A stretch of 64,000 bases of DNA from Rhodocyclaceae bacterium (GCA_020248405.1 JADCHQ010000006.1:269915-333914); one strand, 5' to 3'; shown: positions 35,702 to 46,369, counted from the first letter of the stretch. The notes: generated by a model not told the origin, from the sequence alone. Numbers and translations: made by a program.

Positions 35702-36898
35702 TCAGCGTCCGGACAGCAATTCGCCGAAGGGCACCCAGCGCTTGCCGTCGAAGCGGCCGAGCTGCATCTCGCCGAAGGTGGCGAAATCGCTGGCCGTGGT
35801 GTTCACGCGGATGCCCGGGATGACCACGGGAATCTGCACATCCTTGAGGCTCGCCGCCTGCTTCATGACGTTCTCGCGGGTGAGGTCGTCACCGCAGGCC
35901 TTGAGGATCTCGGTGAGCAGCCACGCCGCCGCGTAGGCATTGACGTGGAACTGGTCGTTCGGGTCGGCGCCCTTGTTGTACTTCTGCATCCACTCGCCCC
36001 AGGCCTTCATGCCGGCCAGCTTCGAGGCCTCGGGGTCAGTGGGATCCACCAGGTACAGGGCGGTGATCAGGCCCGTGGCCTTGTCCAGCCCGGCGGGTTG
36101 CAGCACGGCGCCCACCGACGCCGACACCACCGTGAGGTAATGAGTGGGCTTCCAGCCCAGGTCGCCCACCTTGCGGATCGCCTGGGCGGCGAACTTCGGG
36201 GTGGCGAAGGTGAGCAGTACGTCCGCGCCGCTGCCGCGCAGGTCCACCACCTGCGAATCCACGGTGGGATCGCTCACCTCGTAGGACACCTCGCGCACGA
36301 TCATGGACGCCTTGGCCCCCAGGCCGCTTTTCAGTCCGACGACGTAGTCCTTGCCGAAATCGTCGTTCTGGTAGAGCACGGCGATCTTCGCGTTGGGCGC
36401 GGTCTTGAGGATGTGCTGGGCGTAGATGCGCGCCTCCACCTGGTAGCTCGGGTTGAAGCCCATGGTCCAGGGGTAGTTCTTCGGATCGGCCCACTTGCTG
36501 GCGCCGGTGGCGATGAGCACGTGCGGCACCTTCCTGGCATTCACGTACTTGTGGATCGCCGAGTTGGTGGGCGTGCCCAGGCTCTGGAACAGCAACAGCA
36601 CGTTCTCCTGCTCCACCAAGCGGCGCGTCTGCTCCACCGTGCGCGCCGGGTTGTAGCCGTCGTCCAGGGAGATGAAGTTGATCTTCCGCCCGTTGATGCC
36701 GCCTTGCTCGTTGACCATGTCGAAGAAGGCCTTCTGCGACTTGCCGATCACGCCGTAGGCCGAAGCAGGGCCGCTGTAGGGCATGGTCTGGCCGATGCGG
36801 ATCTCGGCGTCGGACACGCCGGGGCCGTACTTCTTCTGGGCATGGGCAGGCAGCGCGGTGGCCAAGGCCGCCACCGCCAGTGCGAGGATGCGGATCAT
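35702..36898 (-). CDS. livK: Branched-chain amino acid-type ABC transporter, substrate-binding protein
   Basis: A 398-residue periplasmic binding protein. The signal sequence MIRILALAVAALATALPAHA is followed by a type I periplasmic-binding fold beginning KKYGPGVSDAEIRIGQTMPYSGPASAYG. Length and sequence fit the HAAT (LivK/UrtA-like) group that includes binders of aromatic acids and other carboxylates as well as amino acids. Encoded downstream of the LivM permease with a 90-bp gap and followed by the SDR gene. Ligand not predictable. Confidence 0.9.
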   Translation of the reverse strand: MIRILALAVAALATALPAHAQKKYGPGVSDAEIRIGQTMPYSGPASAYGVIGKSQKAFFDMVNEQGGINGRKINFISLDDGYNPARTVEQTRRLVEQENVLLLFQSLGTPTNSAIHKYVNARKVPHVLIATGASKWADPKNYPWTMGFNPSYQVEARIYAQHILKTAPNAKIAVLYQNDDFGKDYVVGLKSGLGAKASMIVREVSYEVSDPTVDSQVVDLRGSGADVLLTFATPKFAAQAIRKVGDLGWKPTHYLTVVSASVGAVLQPAGLDKATGLITALYLVDPTDPEASKLAGMKAWGEWMQKYNKGADPNDQFHVNAYAAAWLLTEILKACGDDLTRENVMKQAASLKDVQIPVVIPGIRVNTTASDFATFGEMQLGRFDGKRWVPFGELLSGR

Positions 36899-36988
36899 GG
36901 GAGTCCTCCTTGAGGTCGCGGCGGCGGGCAGCGCCGCTGTGCTCGGGGACTATACCGTAGGCCCGCGCCGCGCCCTGGGTGCGCGCCC

Positions 36989-38008
36989 TCAGGCCCCCGG
37001 CCCGGCGCCGCCGCGCGAACGGATGCGCCGCAGCACCAGCGCCCAGGCCCGCGGCAGCATCCACGCCACGCCGCCGGGCATGAGGTACACCAGCACCAGC
37101 AGGATGGCGCCGTAGATGGCCCAGGGCGCCGACTTGGAAATCTCGTCGGCCCAGTTGGGCAGGTACACGATGAACAGCGCGCCCCAGAGGGCGCCGGAGA
37201 CCGTGGCCAGCCCGCCCACCGTGATGCCCACCAGAAAGCTGATGGAGAGAAATGGCAGGAAGCTGTCGGGTGCCACGAACTGCACGGCGATGGCGCCCAA
37301 GGCGCCGCCCACGCCGGTGTAGAGCGCGCTCACGCCGAAGGCGGTGGTCTTGTAGAGCGAGCCGTTGATGCCCATGGATTCCGCCGCCAGCGGATGATCG
37401 CGCAGCGCCACCAGCGCCCGCCCCACACGCCCGCGCAGCAGGTTCCAGGCCGCCAGGAACAGCAGCGCCGCCACAGCGAGGGTGAACAGGTACAGCCACT
37501 GGTCCTGGCTGAGGGGCAGGCCCGCCGGCGCATCGGGCTTCATGATGACGATGCCCTGCACCCCGCCGGTGAAATCTTCCAGCTTGCGGTACTTGAGGAT
37601 CTGCGGTGTGGCCACCGCCAGCGCGAAGGTGGCGAGCGCCAGGTAGTGCCCCTGCAGGCGCAGCGCCGGCAGCCCGAAGGCGAAGCCGAAACAAAAACAC
37701 ACCGCACCCGCCGCCGGCAGCGTGGCCCAGTAGGGCACGCCCCAACGATCCATAAGGATGGCGGCGGTGTATGCGCCGATGGCGAAGAAGGCGCCATGGC
37801 CCAGGGAAATCTGGCCGTTGTAGCCGGTGAGGATGTTCAGGCCCAGCAGCACCACCGCGTAGATCACCGCCTGGGTGAGCTGGAAGGTGCGGTAGTCGCT
37901 CAACACGAAGGGCAGCACGCACAGCACCGCCAGCAGCAGCACCACCATTGCCGCCCGCCCGAGGGTGGGCTCCAGGGGCGCGGGCGCGATTTTCGGCAGC
38001 AGCGGCAT
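36989..38008 (-). CDS. livM: Branched-chain amino acid-type ABC permease, LivM
   Basis: A 339-residue inner-membrane permease with about ten helices. The GLNILTGYNGQISLGHGAFFAIGAYTAA segment and the RVGRALVALRDHPLAAESMGIN cytoplasmic loop are LivM signatures. The ATG at 38008 is preceded by a strong AGGAGG site; longer readings run over livH. It would pair with LivH to form the membrane channel. Confidence 0.93.
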   Translation of the reverse strand: MPLLPKIAPAPLEPTLGRAAMVVLLLAVLCVLPFVLSDYRTFQLTQAVIYAVVLLGLNILTGYNGQISLGHGAFFAIGAYTAAILMDRWGVPYWATLPAAGAVCFCFGFAFGLPALRLQGHYLALATFALAVATPQILKYRKLEDFTGGVQGIVIMKPDAPAGLPLSQDQWLYLFTLAVAALLFLAAWNLLRGRVGRALVALRDHPLAAESMGINGSLYKTTAFGVSALYTGVGGALGAIAVQFVAPDSFLPFLSISFLVGITVGGLATVSGALWGALFIVYLPNWADEISKSAPWAIYGAILLVLVYLMPGGVAWMLPRAWALVLRRIRSRGGAGPGA

Positions 38009-38016
38009 AGGGCCTC

Positions 38017-38889
38017 CTAGACCCGCGTCACCACCGCGCGGCCGAACAGGCCCGCCGGCTTGAACAGCAGCACACCCAGGATCAGCACCAGCGCCACCGT
38101 GAGCTTGAGCTCGGTGCCGATCACGTAGGCGCCCATGAGGTTTTCCACCACACCCACCACGAAACCGCCCACCACCGCGCCCAGGGGGTTGTCGATGCCG
38201 CCCAGCAGCGCGGCCGCGAAGGCGTACAGCAGGATGCCCGCCATCATGTTGGGGTCCAGGTACACCACCGGCGCCACCATCATGCCGGCCACGGCGCCGA
38301 TGGCCGCCGCCAGCCCCCAGCCCAGCGCCAGCATGCGGCCCACGCGGATGCCCGACAGGCGTGCCGACACGGGATTGAGCGCCGCCGCGCGCATGGCCAG
38401 CCCCAGGGGCGTGAAGCGGAAGAAGGCATACAGCAGCACCAGCACCGCCAGGGTCACCACGATGGAGCCGAATTCGTGGGGCGACATGAAGGGGTTGCGC
38501 GGCAGCAGCCCCGCGCCGAAGGGGCTGGGGAACACCTTCACCGTGTGGGTGAACACCCAGCCCGCCACGCTGTTGAAGATCACCAGCAGCGCGATGAAGG
38601 TGATCACCACCGTGAGCACCGGCGCCTTTTCCACGGGCCGGATGAGGACGCGCTCGATCAGCATGCCGGCGGCGCAACTGATGCCCAGCGTGGCGGCGAA
38701 CGCCACCCAGTAGGGCAGGCCCGCCTGCAGCAGCGTCCAGGCGAGATAGGTGGAGAACATGGCCATCTCGCCCTGGGCGAAATTGATGTGGTGGGTGGAC
38801 TGGTAGATCATCACCAGCGCCAGGGCGAGGCTGGCGTAGATGCCGCCGGCGGCGAGGCCCGACACCAGCTGATGCAGGAAGGCTTCCAT
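38017..38889 (-). CDS. livH: Branched-chain amino acid-type ABC permease, LivH
   Basis: A 290-residue inner-membrane permease. The opening LVSGLAAGGIYASLALALVMIYQSTHHINFAQGEMAM and the LGGIDNPLGAVVGGFVVGVVENL loop are typical of LivH. It lies 3 bp after livF and 8 bp before livM, consistent with one transcript. Confidence 0.93.
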   Translation of the reverse strand: MEAFLHQLVSGLAAGGIYASLALALVMIYQSTHHINFAQGEMAMFSTYLAWTLLQAGLPYWVAFAATLGISCAAGMLIERVLIRPVEKAPVLTVVITFIALLVIFNSVAGWVFTHTVKVFPSPFGAGLLPRNPFMSPHEFGSIVVTLAVLVLLYAFFRFTPLGLAMRAAALNPVSARLSGIRVGRMLALGWGLAAAIGAVAGMMVAPVVYLDPNMMAGILLYAFAAALLGGIDNPLGAVVGGFVVGVVENLMGAYVIGTELKLTVALVLILGVLLFKPAGLFGRAVVTRV

Positions 38890-38892
38890 CGC

Positions 38893-39606
<714 letters not shown>

Positions 39607-39610
39607 GGGC

Positions 39611-40369
39611 TCAGCTTCCCAGGTAGGCGCGGATCACTTCCGGATCGCGCTGCACCTCGGCGGGCAGGCCATCGGCAATCTTGCGGCCGAAGTCCAGCGC
39701 CACCACCTGGTCGGACACCCGCATCACCAGGTTCATGTGGTGCTCCACCAGCAGCACGGTGAGCGCCAGGCGCTCCCGCAGCCGCACGATCAGGCCCATC
39801 AGCCCGTCCACCTCCTCGTGGTTGAGCCCGGCGGCCGGCTCGTCCAGCAGCAGCAGCCGCGGCCGCGCCACCAGCGCCCGGGCCAGCTCCACGCGCTTGC
39901 AGGTGCCGAAGGGCAGGTCCGACACGCGCCGGTGGGCCACCGGCCCCAGGTCCAGCAACTCCACGAGCTCCTCGGCGCCGCGCCGCGCCCGTGCCTCTTC
40001 GCGCCGCACCAGCGGCAGCCGCAGGGCCGCGGCCAGGAAGCCGCCGCGGGTGGTGGCGTGGCTGCCCACCAGCACGTTGTCCAGCACGCTCATGGAGCGA
40101 AACAGCGCCAGGTTCTGGAAGGTGCGCCCCACGCCCAGGCCGGCCACTCGGTGGCGCGGCACCTCGGCGAGGCTGCGGCCGTCGAACTCGATGCGGCCGC
40201 GCTCGAAGCGGTACAGCCGCGACAGGCAATTGAACAGCGTGGTCTTGCCGGCGCCGTTGGGCCCGATCAGGCCGCAGATGCGCCCCGCCTCGATATGAAA
40301 GCTCACCCCGTCCAGCGCCACGATGCCGCCGAACCTCACGGTGAGATCACTCACGCTCAACAAGGGCAT
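39611..40369 (-). CDS. livG: Branched-chain amino acid-type ABC transporter ATPase, LivG
   Basis: A 252-residue ATPase. Walker A is GPNGAGKTTLF, the inserted GRTFQNLALFRSMSVLDNVLVG region is the LivG hallmark, and Walker B is LLLLDEPAAGLN. The signature motif is DLPFGTCKRVELARAL, with PFGT in place of the usual SYG or SGG, a modest deviation. ATG at 40369 gives the standard N-terminus MPLLSVSDLTVRFGG. First gene of the operon livG-livF-livH-livM-livK-SDR; 219 bp separate it from the next gene upstream. Confidence 0.92.
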   Translation of the reverse strand: MPLLSVSDLTVRFGGIVALDGVSFHIEAGRICGLIGPNGAGKTTLFNCLSRLYRFERGRIEFDGRSLAEVPRHRVAGLGVGRTFQNLALFRSMSVLDNVLVGSHATTRGGFLAAALRLPLVRREEARARRGAEELVELLDLGPVAHRRVSDLPFGTCKRVELARALVARPRLLLLDEPAAGLNHEEVDGLMGLIVRLRERLALTVLLVEHHMNLVMRVSDQVVALDFGRKIADGLPAEVQRDPEVIRAYLGS

Positions 40370-40588
40370 GGTCTGGCGGCGGCGTTGCGAAGGGTGGGTG
40401 GCTGGAGAGGTTACCAAGGGCCGGCACGCACCGGCTGGCGCGCTGGGCACGGCGCCGAGGGATGGTGACACACGGCAAGCGCGCGGCGCAATGCGCTTCG
40501 CGTCAGCGGCTTCGTGGCGCCGCCGCCAAGTTGCGCTGTCGAGGCGCGCGCCGCCTTCGCGGCGGACGGGGACAAGTGATCCTGCCCC

Positions 40589-41551
40589 TCAGCGGCCAAG
40601 CCCCTGCCGCTGCGCGAGCACGGCGTCGAGACTGGGGTTGTTGGCCGCGGCGCCCGCCACGAATACGATGGGCAGGGTCCCGCTCATCACCTGATTTATC
40701 TCCGGCACCTGCGCCGCCTGGACATTGCCGAAGGACACGTCCTGGACCCGTTCCACGGGGATTCCGCGCGCCGCAAGATCCGTGGCCAGCCGGTCGGCCC
40801 GCAGGGACGCTTCCCGGGAGCAGTTGCGAGTGGCCACCACGTACACGGTAGCAGCATCGTGCCCGGTGGCCATGGGCAAGGTGCGAAATGGCGTCGAGTC
40901 CGCCGCCACGGGCCGCGTTGCCCATATCCCGTCCGCGTCCGCCCTCCGGGCGGACGACAGCCGGCTGTGGTCGAGACCCATGACCACCGCCAGGACCAGG
41001 ACCCCCACGCCACCCAGCCCAAGGATGCCGAAGGCACGGCGGTACTGCCGCTCGTTGTTGCGCCGGTCGTAGTGATCCGCCAAGGCCACCAGGGCGGCAG
41101 CGGCCAGCAGCAGGTTGGCGCACAGCATCACCCAGAGACCAGCACCGCCCACCAGCACGCCAGCGCCTTTGCCGCCGACGATGGGAATCTCGCCCTTGGC
41201 CAGGCCCAGCGCACTAAAGCCGACCAAGCCCGCAGCCCAAAACAGCGCCGCGAACCGCTCCAGTGCGGACAGGTGGTTGGGGGTGTAGTCGGCGCCGTCG
41301 CGCAACCCGGTGCCCGTGGCCTGCACCGGCGGCAGCGCACGCCCCCTGGCGGCCAGCGTCGCCGCCTCGGCGAGCCGGGGGAAGCGGCGCAGCGGCCACA
41401 ACCGCTTCTGGCCCGCCACACGCACCGCCGCGTTCAGCGGAATGACGTTTCGATGCACGAAGGCAACCGCCTCCACGGGCGAGAACGGACCGTGCGTTTC
41501 GCCCCGGAAGACCACCTCGAACCGGGTTGCCGGCGGCGCGGGAGCCATCAT
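40589..41551 (-). CDS. Membrane protein with N-terminal GYF_2/DUF4339-like domain
   Basis: A 320-residue protein of unknown function. The N-terminus (RFEVVFRGETHGPFSPVEAVAFVHRNVIPLNAAV) resembles GYF_2/DUF4339 domains, which often head bacterial membrane proteins. Three hydrophobic segments follow (about residues 95-115, 125-155 and 170-190). The C-terminal periplasmic or cytoplasmic domain is alpha/beta with two Val-rich strands (VYVVATRN, IVFVAGAAANNP). Start codons at 41551 and 41548 are adjacent ATGs. It stands alone between the two transporter operons. Confidence 0.6.
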   Translation of the reverse strand: MMAPAPPATRFEVVFRGETHGPFSPVEAVAFVHRNVIPLNAAVRVAGQKRLWPLRRFPRLAEAATLAARGRALPPVQATGTGLRDGADYTPNHLSALERFAALFWAAGLVGFSALGLAKGEIPIVGGKGAGVLVGGAGLWVMLCANLLLAAAALVALADHYDRRNNERQYRRAFGILGLGGVGVLVLAVVMGLDHSRLSSARRADADGIWATRPVAADSTPFRTLPMATGHDAATVYVVATRNCSREASLRADRLATDLAARGIPVERVQDVSFGNVQAAQVPEINQVMSGTLPIVFVAGAAANNPSLDAVLAQRQGLGR

Positions 41552-41600
41552 CGCCGGTGATCCCCGGGACGCACCGCGCATCGGGATGGCAGGGGAGCGC

Positions 41601-42617
41601 TCAACCCAACCGCCCTTCCTGCACGGCGTGGCAGGCAACCACCCGGCCCCGCCCATCGACCCACAGGGCCGGCGGCTCCGCGCGGCAGCGGGCATCGGCC
41701 CACGGGCAGCGCGGGTGGAAGGCACAGCCGGCGGGCGGGTCGATAGGGTTGGGCACTTCGCCGCCCACGGGCGTGCGGGCGCGGCCGGTCATGGCCAGGT
41801 CGGGCACGGCGTCGAGCAGCAGGCGCGTGTACGGGTGCGCGGGCCGCGACAGCACGGCGTCGCGCGGGCCGAACTCCACGATGCGGCCCAGGTACATGAC
41901 GCCGATGTCGTCGGCCACATATTCCACCACCGCCAGGTTGTGGGATATGAAAAGGCAGGTGAGCCCGAGGCGCGTTTGCAGATCCGCCAGCAGGTTGAGC
42001 ACCTGGGCCTGCACGGAGACATCCAGCGCCGAGGTGGGTTCGTCGCACACCAGGAACTGCGGCGCGGACGACAGCGCCCGGGCGATGGAGATGCGCTGGC
42101 GCTGTCCGCCGGAGAACTGGTGTGGATACTTGCGCGCATCGTCCGGGTGCAGGCCCACCTGTTGGAGCAATTCCGCCACCAGTGCCTGGCACTGTGCGCG
42201 GCCCCGCACCACCGCCTGCACACGCGCCGGCTCGGCCACGATGTCTCCCACCCGCCAGCGCGGATTGAGGCTCGCGTAGGGGTCCTGAAAAATCATCTGC
42301 ATGCGCCGGCGAACCGCGGCGCCGGCCGCGCCGCGGGCGGCGGTCACGTCCACGCCGTCAAAGAGCACGCGCCCGCGAGAGGGCCGGTACAGACCCGTCA
42401 CCAGCCGCGCCACGGTGGACTTGCCGCAACCCGATTCGCCCACCAGGGCCAGGGTACGGCCACGGGGGATGGCGAAGCTGGCCTGGTCCACGGCCCGCAG
42501 GCGGCGGCGGGGCTCGCGACCGATCAGGCGCTCGAGCCAGGGGGAGGACACGTCGAAGTAGCGGGCGAGGTCCTCGGCCACCACCAGCGGGGGCGCGGCT
42601 GAATCGGCAGGGCTCAC
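41601..42617 (-). CDS. dppF: Peptide-type ABC transporter ATPase, DppF/OppF-like
   Basis: A 338-residue ATPase: Walker [10 protein letters not shown], signature [15 protein letters not shown], Walker [13 protein letters not shown] and the C-terminal oligopeptide-transporter extension with [14 protein letters not shown], a Cys cluster typical of this group. Its ATG overlaps the dppD stop (ATGA). Powers uptake of di/oligopeptides, nickel or other small solutes depending on the binding protein. Confidence 0.92.
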   Translation of the reverse strand: MSPADSAAPPLVVAEDLARYFDVSSPWLERLIGREPRRRLRAVDQASFAIPRGRTLALVGESGCGKSTVARLVTGLYRPSRGRVLFDGVDVTAARGAAGAAVRRRMQMIFQDPYASLNPRWRVGDIVAEPARVQAVVRGRAQCQALVAELLQQVGLHPDDARKYPHQFSGGQRQRISIARALSSAPQFLVCDEPTSALDVSVQAQVLNLLADLQTRLGLTCLFISHNLAVVEYVADDIGVMYLGRIVEFGPRDAVLSRPAHPYTRLLLDAVPDLAMTGRARTPVGGEVPNPIDPPAGCAFHPRCPWADARCRAEPPALWVDGRGRVVACHAVQEGRLG

Positions 42618-43657
42618 GGCGGCACGCTCCCGAGCGCCTGGATGGCGCCATCACGGGCGTGCCCCTCGCCGGCCCGCGCCGTCATCTCAGCCGGCGCGAT
42701 CGCCAGCCAGCAGGCCACCTGCGAGGCGGCGTCGGCCACGGCGGGTGGCCGTTCCTCCCGGCAGCGTTGCATCGCCTTCGGGCAACGGGGATGGAAGGCA
42801 CATCCCGGCGGCAGCGCACCGGGACGCGGCATGGCGCCGTCGATCTGCGCCAGCCGCGCACCCACGGCGCCCAGGCGCGGAATGGAGGCCATCAGCCCGG
42901 CGGTGTAGGGGTGGCGCGGTGCGTGCAGCACCTGGCGCACCGCGCCGCTTTCCACCACCCGCCCGGCATAGAGCACGGCTACCCGGTCGGCGGTCTCGGC
43001 GATCACGCCCATGTCGTGGGTCACCAGCATCACGGCGGTGCCGTGGGCGCGGGTGATGCGCTTGAGCAGCGCGATGATCTGGGCCTGGGTGGACACGTCC
43101 AGGGCGGTGGTGGGCTCATCGGCGATCACCAGCCGCGGTTCGGCGCACAAGGCCAGGGCGATCACCACCCGCTGGCGCAAGCCCCCGGAGAGTTGGTGCG
43201 GGTACTGATCCATGCGCCGCTCGGGCGCCGGCACGCCGGTCTCGGCCAACAGCGCCACCGCGCGGGCGCGCGCTTCGGCGCGCGACGCCGGCAGGTGGGC
43301 ACGGATGGTCTCCTCGAGCTGGTCACCCACGGTGAACAGCGGGTCGAGCGCCGTGAGCGGATCCTGGAAGATGGCCCCCATGTGGCGCCCGCGCAGGCGC
43401 CGCAACCGCGCCGGCGGCAGGTGGTCGATGCGCTCCCCGCCCAGCCAGATTTCACCCGCGCCGATGCGCGCCGGCGGCTCCAGCAGGCCCAGCACCGCGG
43501 TGCCGGTGAGCGACTTGCCCGCCCCGGACTCACCCACCACGCCCAGCACCTCGCCCTCGCCGATGGTGAGCGAGAGATCCTCCACCGCCCGCACCACGCC
43601 GCGCCGGGTGGCGAACTCCACCGTCAGGCAGCGTACCTCAAGCACGGCCGCGGTCAC
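42614..43657 (-). CDS. dppD: Peptide-type ABC transporter ATPase, DppD/OppD-like
   Basis: A 347-residue ATPase with Walker A GESGAGKSL, signature LSGGLRQRVVIALAL, Walker B LVIADEPTTALD and a C-terminal [14 protein letters not shown] cluster. The GTG at 43657 (VTAAVLEVRCLTVEF) gives the normal N-terminus; the frame continues to an ATG at 43741 overlapping dppC, but that leader has no resemblance to the family. Confidence 0.9.
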   Translation of the reverse strand: MTAAVLEVRCLTVEFATRRGVVRAVEDLSLTIGEGEVLGVVGESGAGKSLTGTAVLGLLEPPARIGAGEIWLGGERIDHLPPARLRRLRGRHMGAIFQDPLTALDPLFTVGDQLEETIRAHLPASRAEARARAVALLAETGVPAPERRMDQYPHQLSGGLRQRVVIALALCAEPRLVIADEPTTALDVSTQAQIIALLKRITRAHGTAVMLVTHDMGVIAETADRVAVLYAGRVVESGAVRQVLHAPRHPYTAGLMASIPRLGAVGARLAQIDGAMPRPGALPPGCAFHPRCPKAMQRCREERPPAVADAASQVACWLAIAPAEMTARAGEGHARDGAIQALGSVPP

Positions 43658-43715
43658 CGGCCTGCCCTGCGCGGTGATCGCTCGCGACGCGACGCCCGGG
43701 GGCGGCCCGGGGCGC

Positions 43716-44627
43716 TCATGCCAGCCTCGGGTTGAGCGCATCGCGCAGCCAGTCGCCCAGCAGATTCACCGACAGCACCAGCGCCACCAGGGCCAGGCCG
43801 GGAAACAGGGTGATCCACCACTCGCCCGAGAACAGGAAGTCGTTCCCGATGCGGATCAGCGTACCCAGGGAAGGCGTGGTGGCCGGCATGCCCACGCCCA
43901 GGAAGGACAGGGTGGCCTCGGTGGTGATGGCGGTGGCCAGGTGGATGGTGGCAATCACCAGCACCGGGCCGGTGACGTTGGGCAGGATGTGGCGCAGCAC
44001 GATGGCGGCCGGATGGCGGCCGATCAGGCGCGCGGCCTGCACGTATTCCTTGCGCGCCTCCACCAGCGTGGAGCCGCGCACGGTGCGCGCGTACTGCACC
44101 CAGCCAGACAGGGCGATGGACAGCACGATCACCCAGAAGGCGGCCGCGCCATGGGCAAGCTCGGGCAGGGCGATGCGCGCCACCCCATCCACCAGCAGCG
44201 CCACCAGGATGGCGGGAAAGGAAAGCTGCACATCGGCCACGCGCATGACGAAGGCGTCCACGGCGCCGCCCGCATAGCCCGCCAGCAGCCCCAGCGCCAC
44301 GCCCGCCAGGGCCGACAGCAGCACCGAGGCCACGCCCACCGCCACAGAGATGCGCGCGCCATACAGGATGCCCGACAGCACGTCGCGCCCCTGGTCATCG
44401 GTGCCCAGGAGAAAGCGCCAGCGGCCCTCGGCCAGCCACGCGGGCGGCGCCAGCGCGTCCATCAGGTCGAGGGCGGCAAGGTCGAAGGGATCGTGGGGCG
44501 CGATCCACGGCGCCAGCAACGCGCCCCCCACGCACAGCAGCGCCACGGCCGCCGCGGCCACGGTGACGGGCGAGCGCCGGAACGACCAGGCGAGGTCGGA
44601 ATCCAGCCAGGCGGCAACCCGGCTCAC
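43716..44627 (-). CDS. dppC: Peptide-type ABC permease, DppC-like
   Basis: A 303-residue inner-membrane permease. The LGTDDQGRDVLSGILYGARISVAVG segment and the conserved cytoplasmic EARKEYVQAARLIGRHPAAIVLRHILPN EAA loop are DppC features. DppC normally forms a heterodimer with DppB, but no dppB is present in this cluster. The GTG start overlaps an eight-codon remnant frame by four bases. Confidence 0.92.
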   Translation of the reverse strand: MSRVAAWLDSDLAWSFRRSPVTVAAAAVALLCVGGALLAPWIAPHDPFDLAALDLMDALAPPAWLAEGRWRFLLGTDDQGRDVLSGILYGARISVAVGVASVLLSALAGVALGLLAGYAGGAVDAFVMRVADVQLSFPAILVALLVDGVARIALPELAHGAAAFWVIVLSIALSGWVQYARTVRGSTLVEARKEYVQAARLIGRHPAAIVLRHILPNVTGPVLVIATIHLATAITTEATLSFLGVGMPATTPSLGTLIRIGNDFLFSGEWWITLFPGLALVALVLSVNLLGDWLRDALNPRLA

Positions 44628-44650
44628 GGCGCGGCGCAGCCTGTGCCCAT
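44624..44650 (-). pseudogene. Eight-codon scar where dppB is expected
   Basis: An ATG overlaps the dppA stop as TGATG, runs eight codons (MGTGCAAP) and ends in a TGA overlapping the dppC GTG as GTGA. These are the junctions expected for a coupled dppA-dppB-dppC arrangement, so the tiny frame looks like what remains after an internal in-frame deletion of dppB. Coincidence cannot be excluded from 27 bases. Confidence 0.4.
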
Positions 44651-46233
44651 CACTTCACCGTAGCCCAACGAAAATAGTTGAAGTTGTTGGCCAGCTGCAC
44701 CATGTCCACATTCTTTTTCATGCCCCAGGTGAGCGGTTGCTGGTGCAGCGGGATGTAGGCCACGTCTTCCTGCGTCAGGCGGAAGGCCTCGGCGATGAGG
44801 CCGCTGCGCTTGCCCATGTCGGCCTCGGCGGCGATCTGGCGGGTGAGCTGGTCGATACGGGTATTCGAGTAAGCGCCCAGGTTGAACTGTCCCTGTCCCG
44901 CCTCGCCGGGCGTGGCCACCAGCGCGAACAGCGCGTTGTGGGCGTCCTGGCTGGCGGGCACCCAGCCAAACAGGTAGAAGGCCGTGTCGCGCCGCAGGAC
45001 CCGGGGGAACCACAGCGTCTTGGTCTCCGCCGCGAGGTTGATGCGCACACCCACCTTGGCCAGCATGGAAGCGATGGCCTGGCAGATCTCGGCATCGTTC
45101 ACGTAACGGTCGTTGGGGCAGTTCATGGCCACTTCGAACCCGCCCGGATAACCGGCCTCGGCCAACAGCGCCCTGGCCGCCTCAGGGTCGAAGGGCAGGC
45201 GCCGGTTCAGCTCGGCGCTGAACCCCTGCACCTCGGGGGCGATCAGCAACCCCGTGGGCCGCGAGGCGCCGCGCATGATGCGCGCACGGATCGCCTCCAC
45301 GTCGATGGCCTGGTAGAAGGCCTGGCGCACGCGGCGGTCCTTGAAGGGGTTCTTGCCCTTCACGTTCGAGCCCAGCAGCTCGTCGCGCTTCTGGTCCATG
45401 CCCAGGAAGATGGTGCGGATCTCGCCGCCCTGCGCCACCTTCAGCGCGGCGTTGCCCTGCAGCCGCGGCACGTCCTGCAGCGGCACGGGCTGCATCATGT
45501 CGATCTCGCCCGACAGCAGCGCGGCCACGCGCGTGGCGTCATTGGAGATGGGCGTGAACACCACCTCGGTGAGGTTGTGCTCGGGCTTGCCCCACCACTC
45601 GGGGTTGGGCTGGAGCACGGTGCGCACGCCCGGCTCGCGCGACTTAAGTCGGAACGGCCCGGTGCCGTTGGCGCGGGTGCTGGCGAAGTTTTCCGTGCCC
45701 TTGCGCACGTCCACCGGCCGCACGGCATTGTTCTTCTCGCACCACTGCTTCGAAAGGATGTACCAGACGCTGATGGCCTGGGGCAGGATGGGATAGGGCT
45801 CGTGCGTGACGATGTCGATGGCGTGGCTGTCCACCTTGCGGATTTCCTTGATGGGCGCCACGTAGGTCTTCACATCCGAGCCCTCGCCGCGGGCGCGCTC
45901 CAGGGAAAAGATCACGTCGTCGGCCGTGAAGGGCGTGCCATCGTGGAACTTCACGCCGCGGCGCAGGTTGAAGCGCCACACCGTGGGCGCTGTCTGCTTC
46001 CAGTCGGTGGCCAGCTCGGCCGTGGTTTCGAGCTTCCTGCCCCTGCCCGTCAGACCCTCGTAGACGTTGCCCATGAAGCTCAGCAGCAGCGCCTCGTTGA
46101 TCATGTAGGGGTCCATGGACATCACATCGCCCTGATCGGCCACGCGCAGGGTGTTGGCGCGGGCGTGGAACGGGGCGCCCGCCGCGAGCAGCAGCAACGC
46201 AGCGAGGGCAAGGGCACGCACGGGTGCAGTCAT
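44650..46233 (-). CDS. dppA: Peptide-type ABC transporter, substrate-binding protein
   Basis: A 527-residue SBP_bac_5 (DppA-like) protein. It has a signal sequence (ALALAALLLLAAGAPFHARA), the N-terminal MDPYMINEALLLSFMGNVYEGL motif, the WRFNLRRGVKFHDGTPFTADDVIFSLERA family signature and a C-terminal domain ending FNYFRWATVK. ATG at 46233 has AAGGAG upstream. It is first in the operon dppA-(dppB scar)-dppC-dppD-dppF. Ligand not predictable. Confidence 0.93.
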   Translation of the reverse strand: MTAPVRALALAALLLLAAGAPFHARANTLRVADQGDVMSMDPYMINEALLLSFMGNVYEGLTGRGRKLETTAELATDWKQTAPTVWRFNLRRGVKFHDGTPFTADDVIFSLERARGEGSDVKTYVAPIKEIRKVDSHAIDIVTHEPYPILPQAISVWYILSKQWCEKNNAVRPVDVRKGTENFASTRANGTGPFRLKSREPGVRTVLQPNPEWWGKPEHNLTEVVFTPISNDATRVAALLSGEIDMMQPVPLQDVPRLQGNAALKVAQGGEIRTIFLGMDQKRDELLGSNVKGKNPFKDRRVRQAFYQAIDVEAIRARIMRGASRPTGLLIAPEVQGFSAELNRRLPFDPEAARALLAEAGYPGGFEVAMNCPNDRYVNDAEICQAIASMLAKVGVRINLAAETKTLWFPRVLRRDTAFYLFGWVPASQDAHNALFALVATPGEAGQGQFNLGAYSNTRIDQLTRQIAAEADMGKRSGLIAEAFRLTQEDVAYIPLHQQPLTWGMKKNVDMVQLANNFNYFRWATVK

Positions 46234-46369
46234 CAGCAATCTCCTTGGCGCGGAAGACCCGCGGGGCGCACGGCGCCGGCGCCGGTTCCCGGCGGAAAGA
46301 CCGCGGCGAAGTGTACCGGGACGCGCAGCCCTTTCGCCAAGGCGACGGCGGCAAGCCCGGGCCGGCGCC

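Noticed and set aside
35237..36913. 558-codon open frame on the plus strand over the SDR and LivK-type genes
   Set aside because: Antisense shadow of well-supported minus-strand genes.
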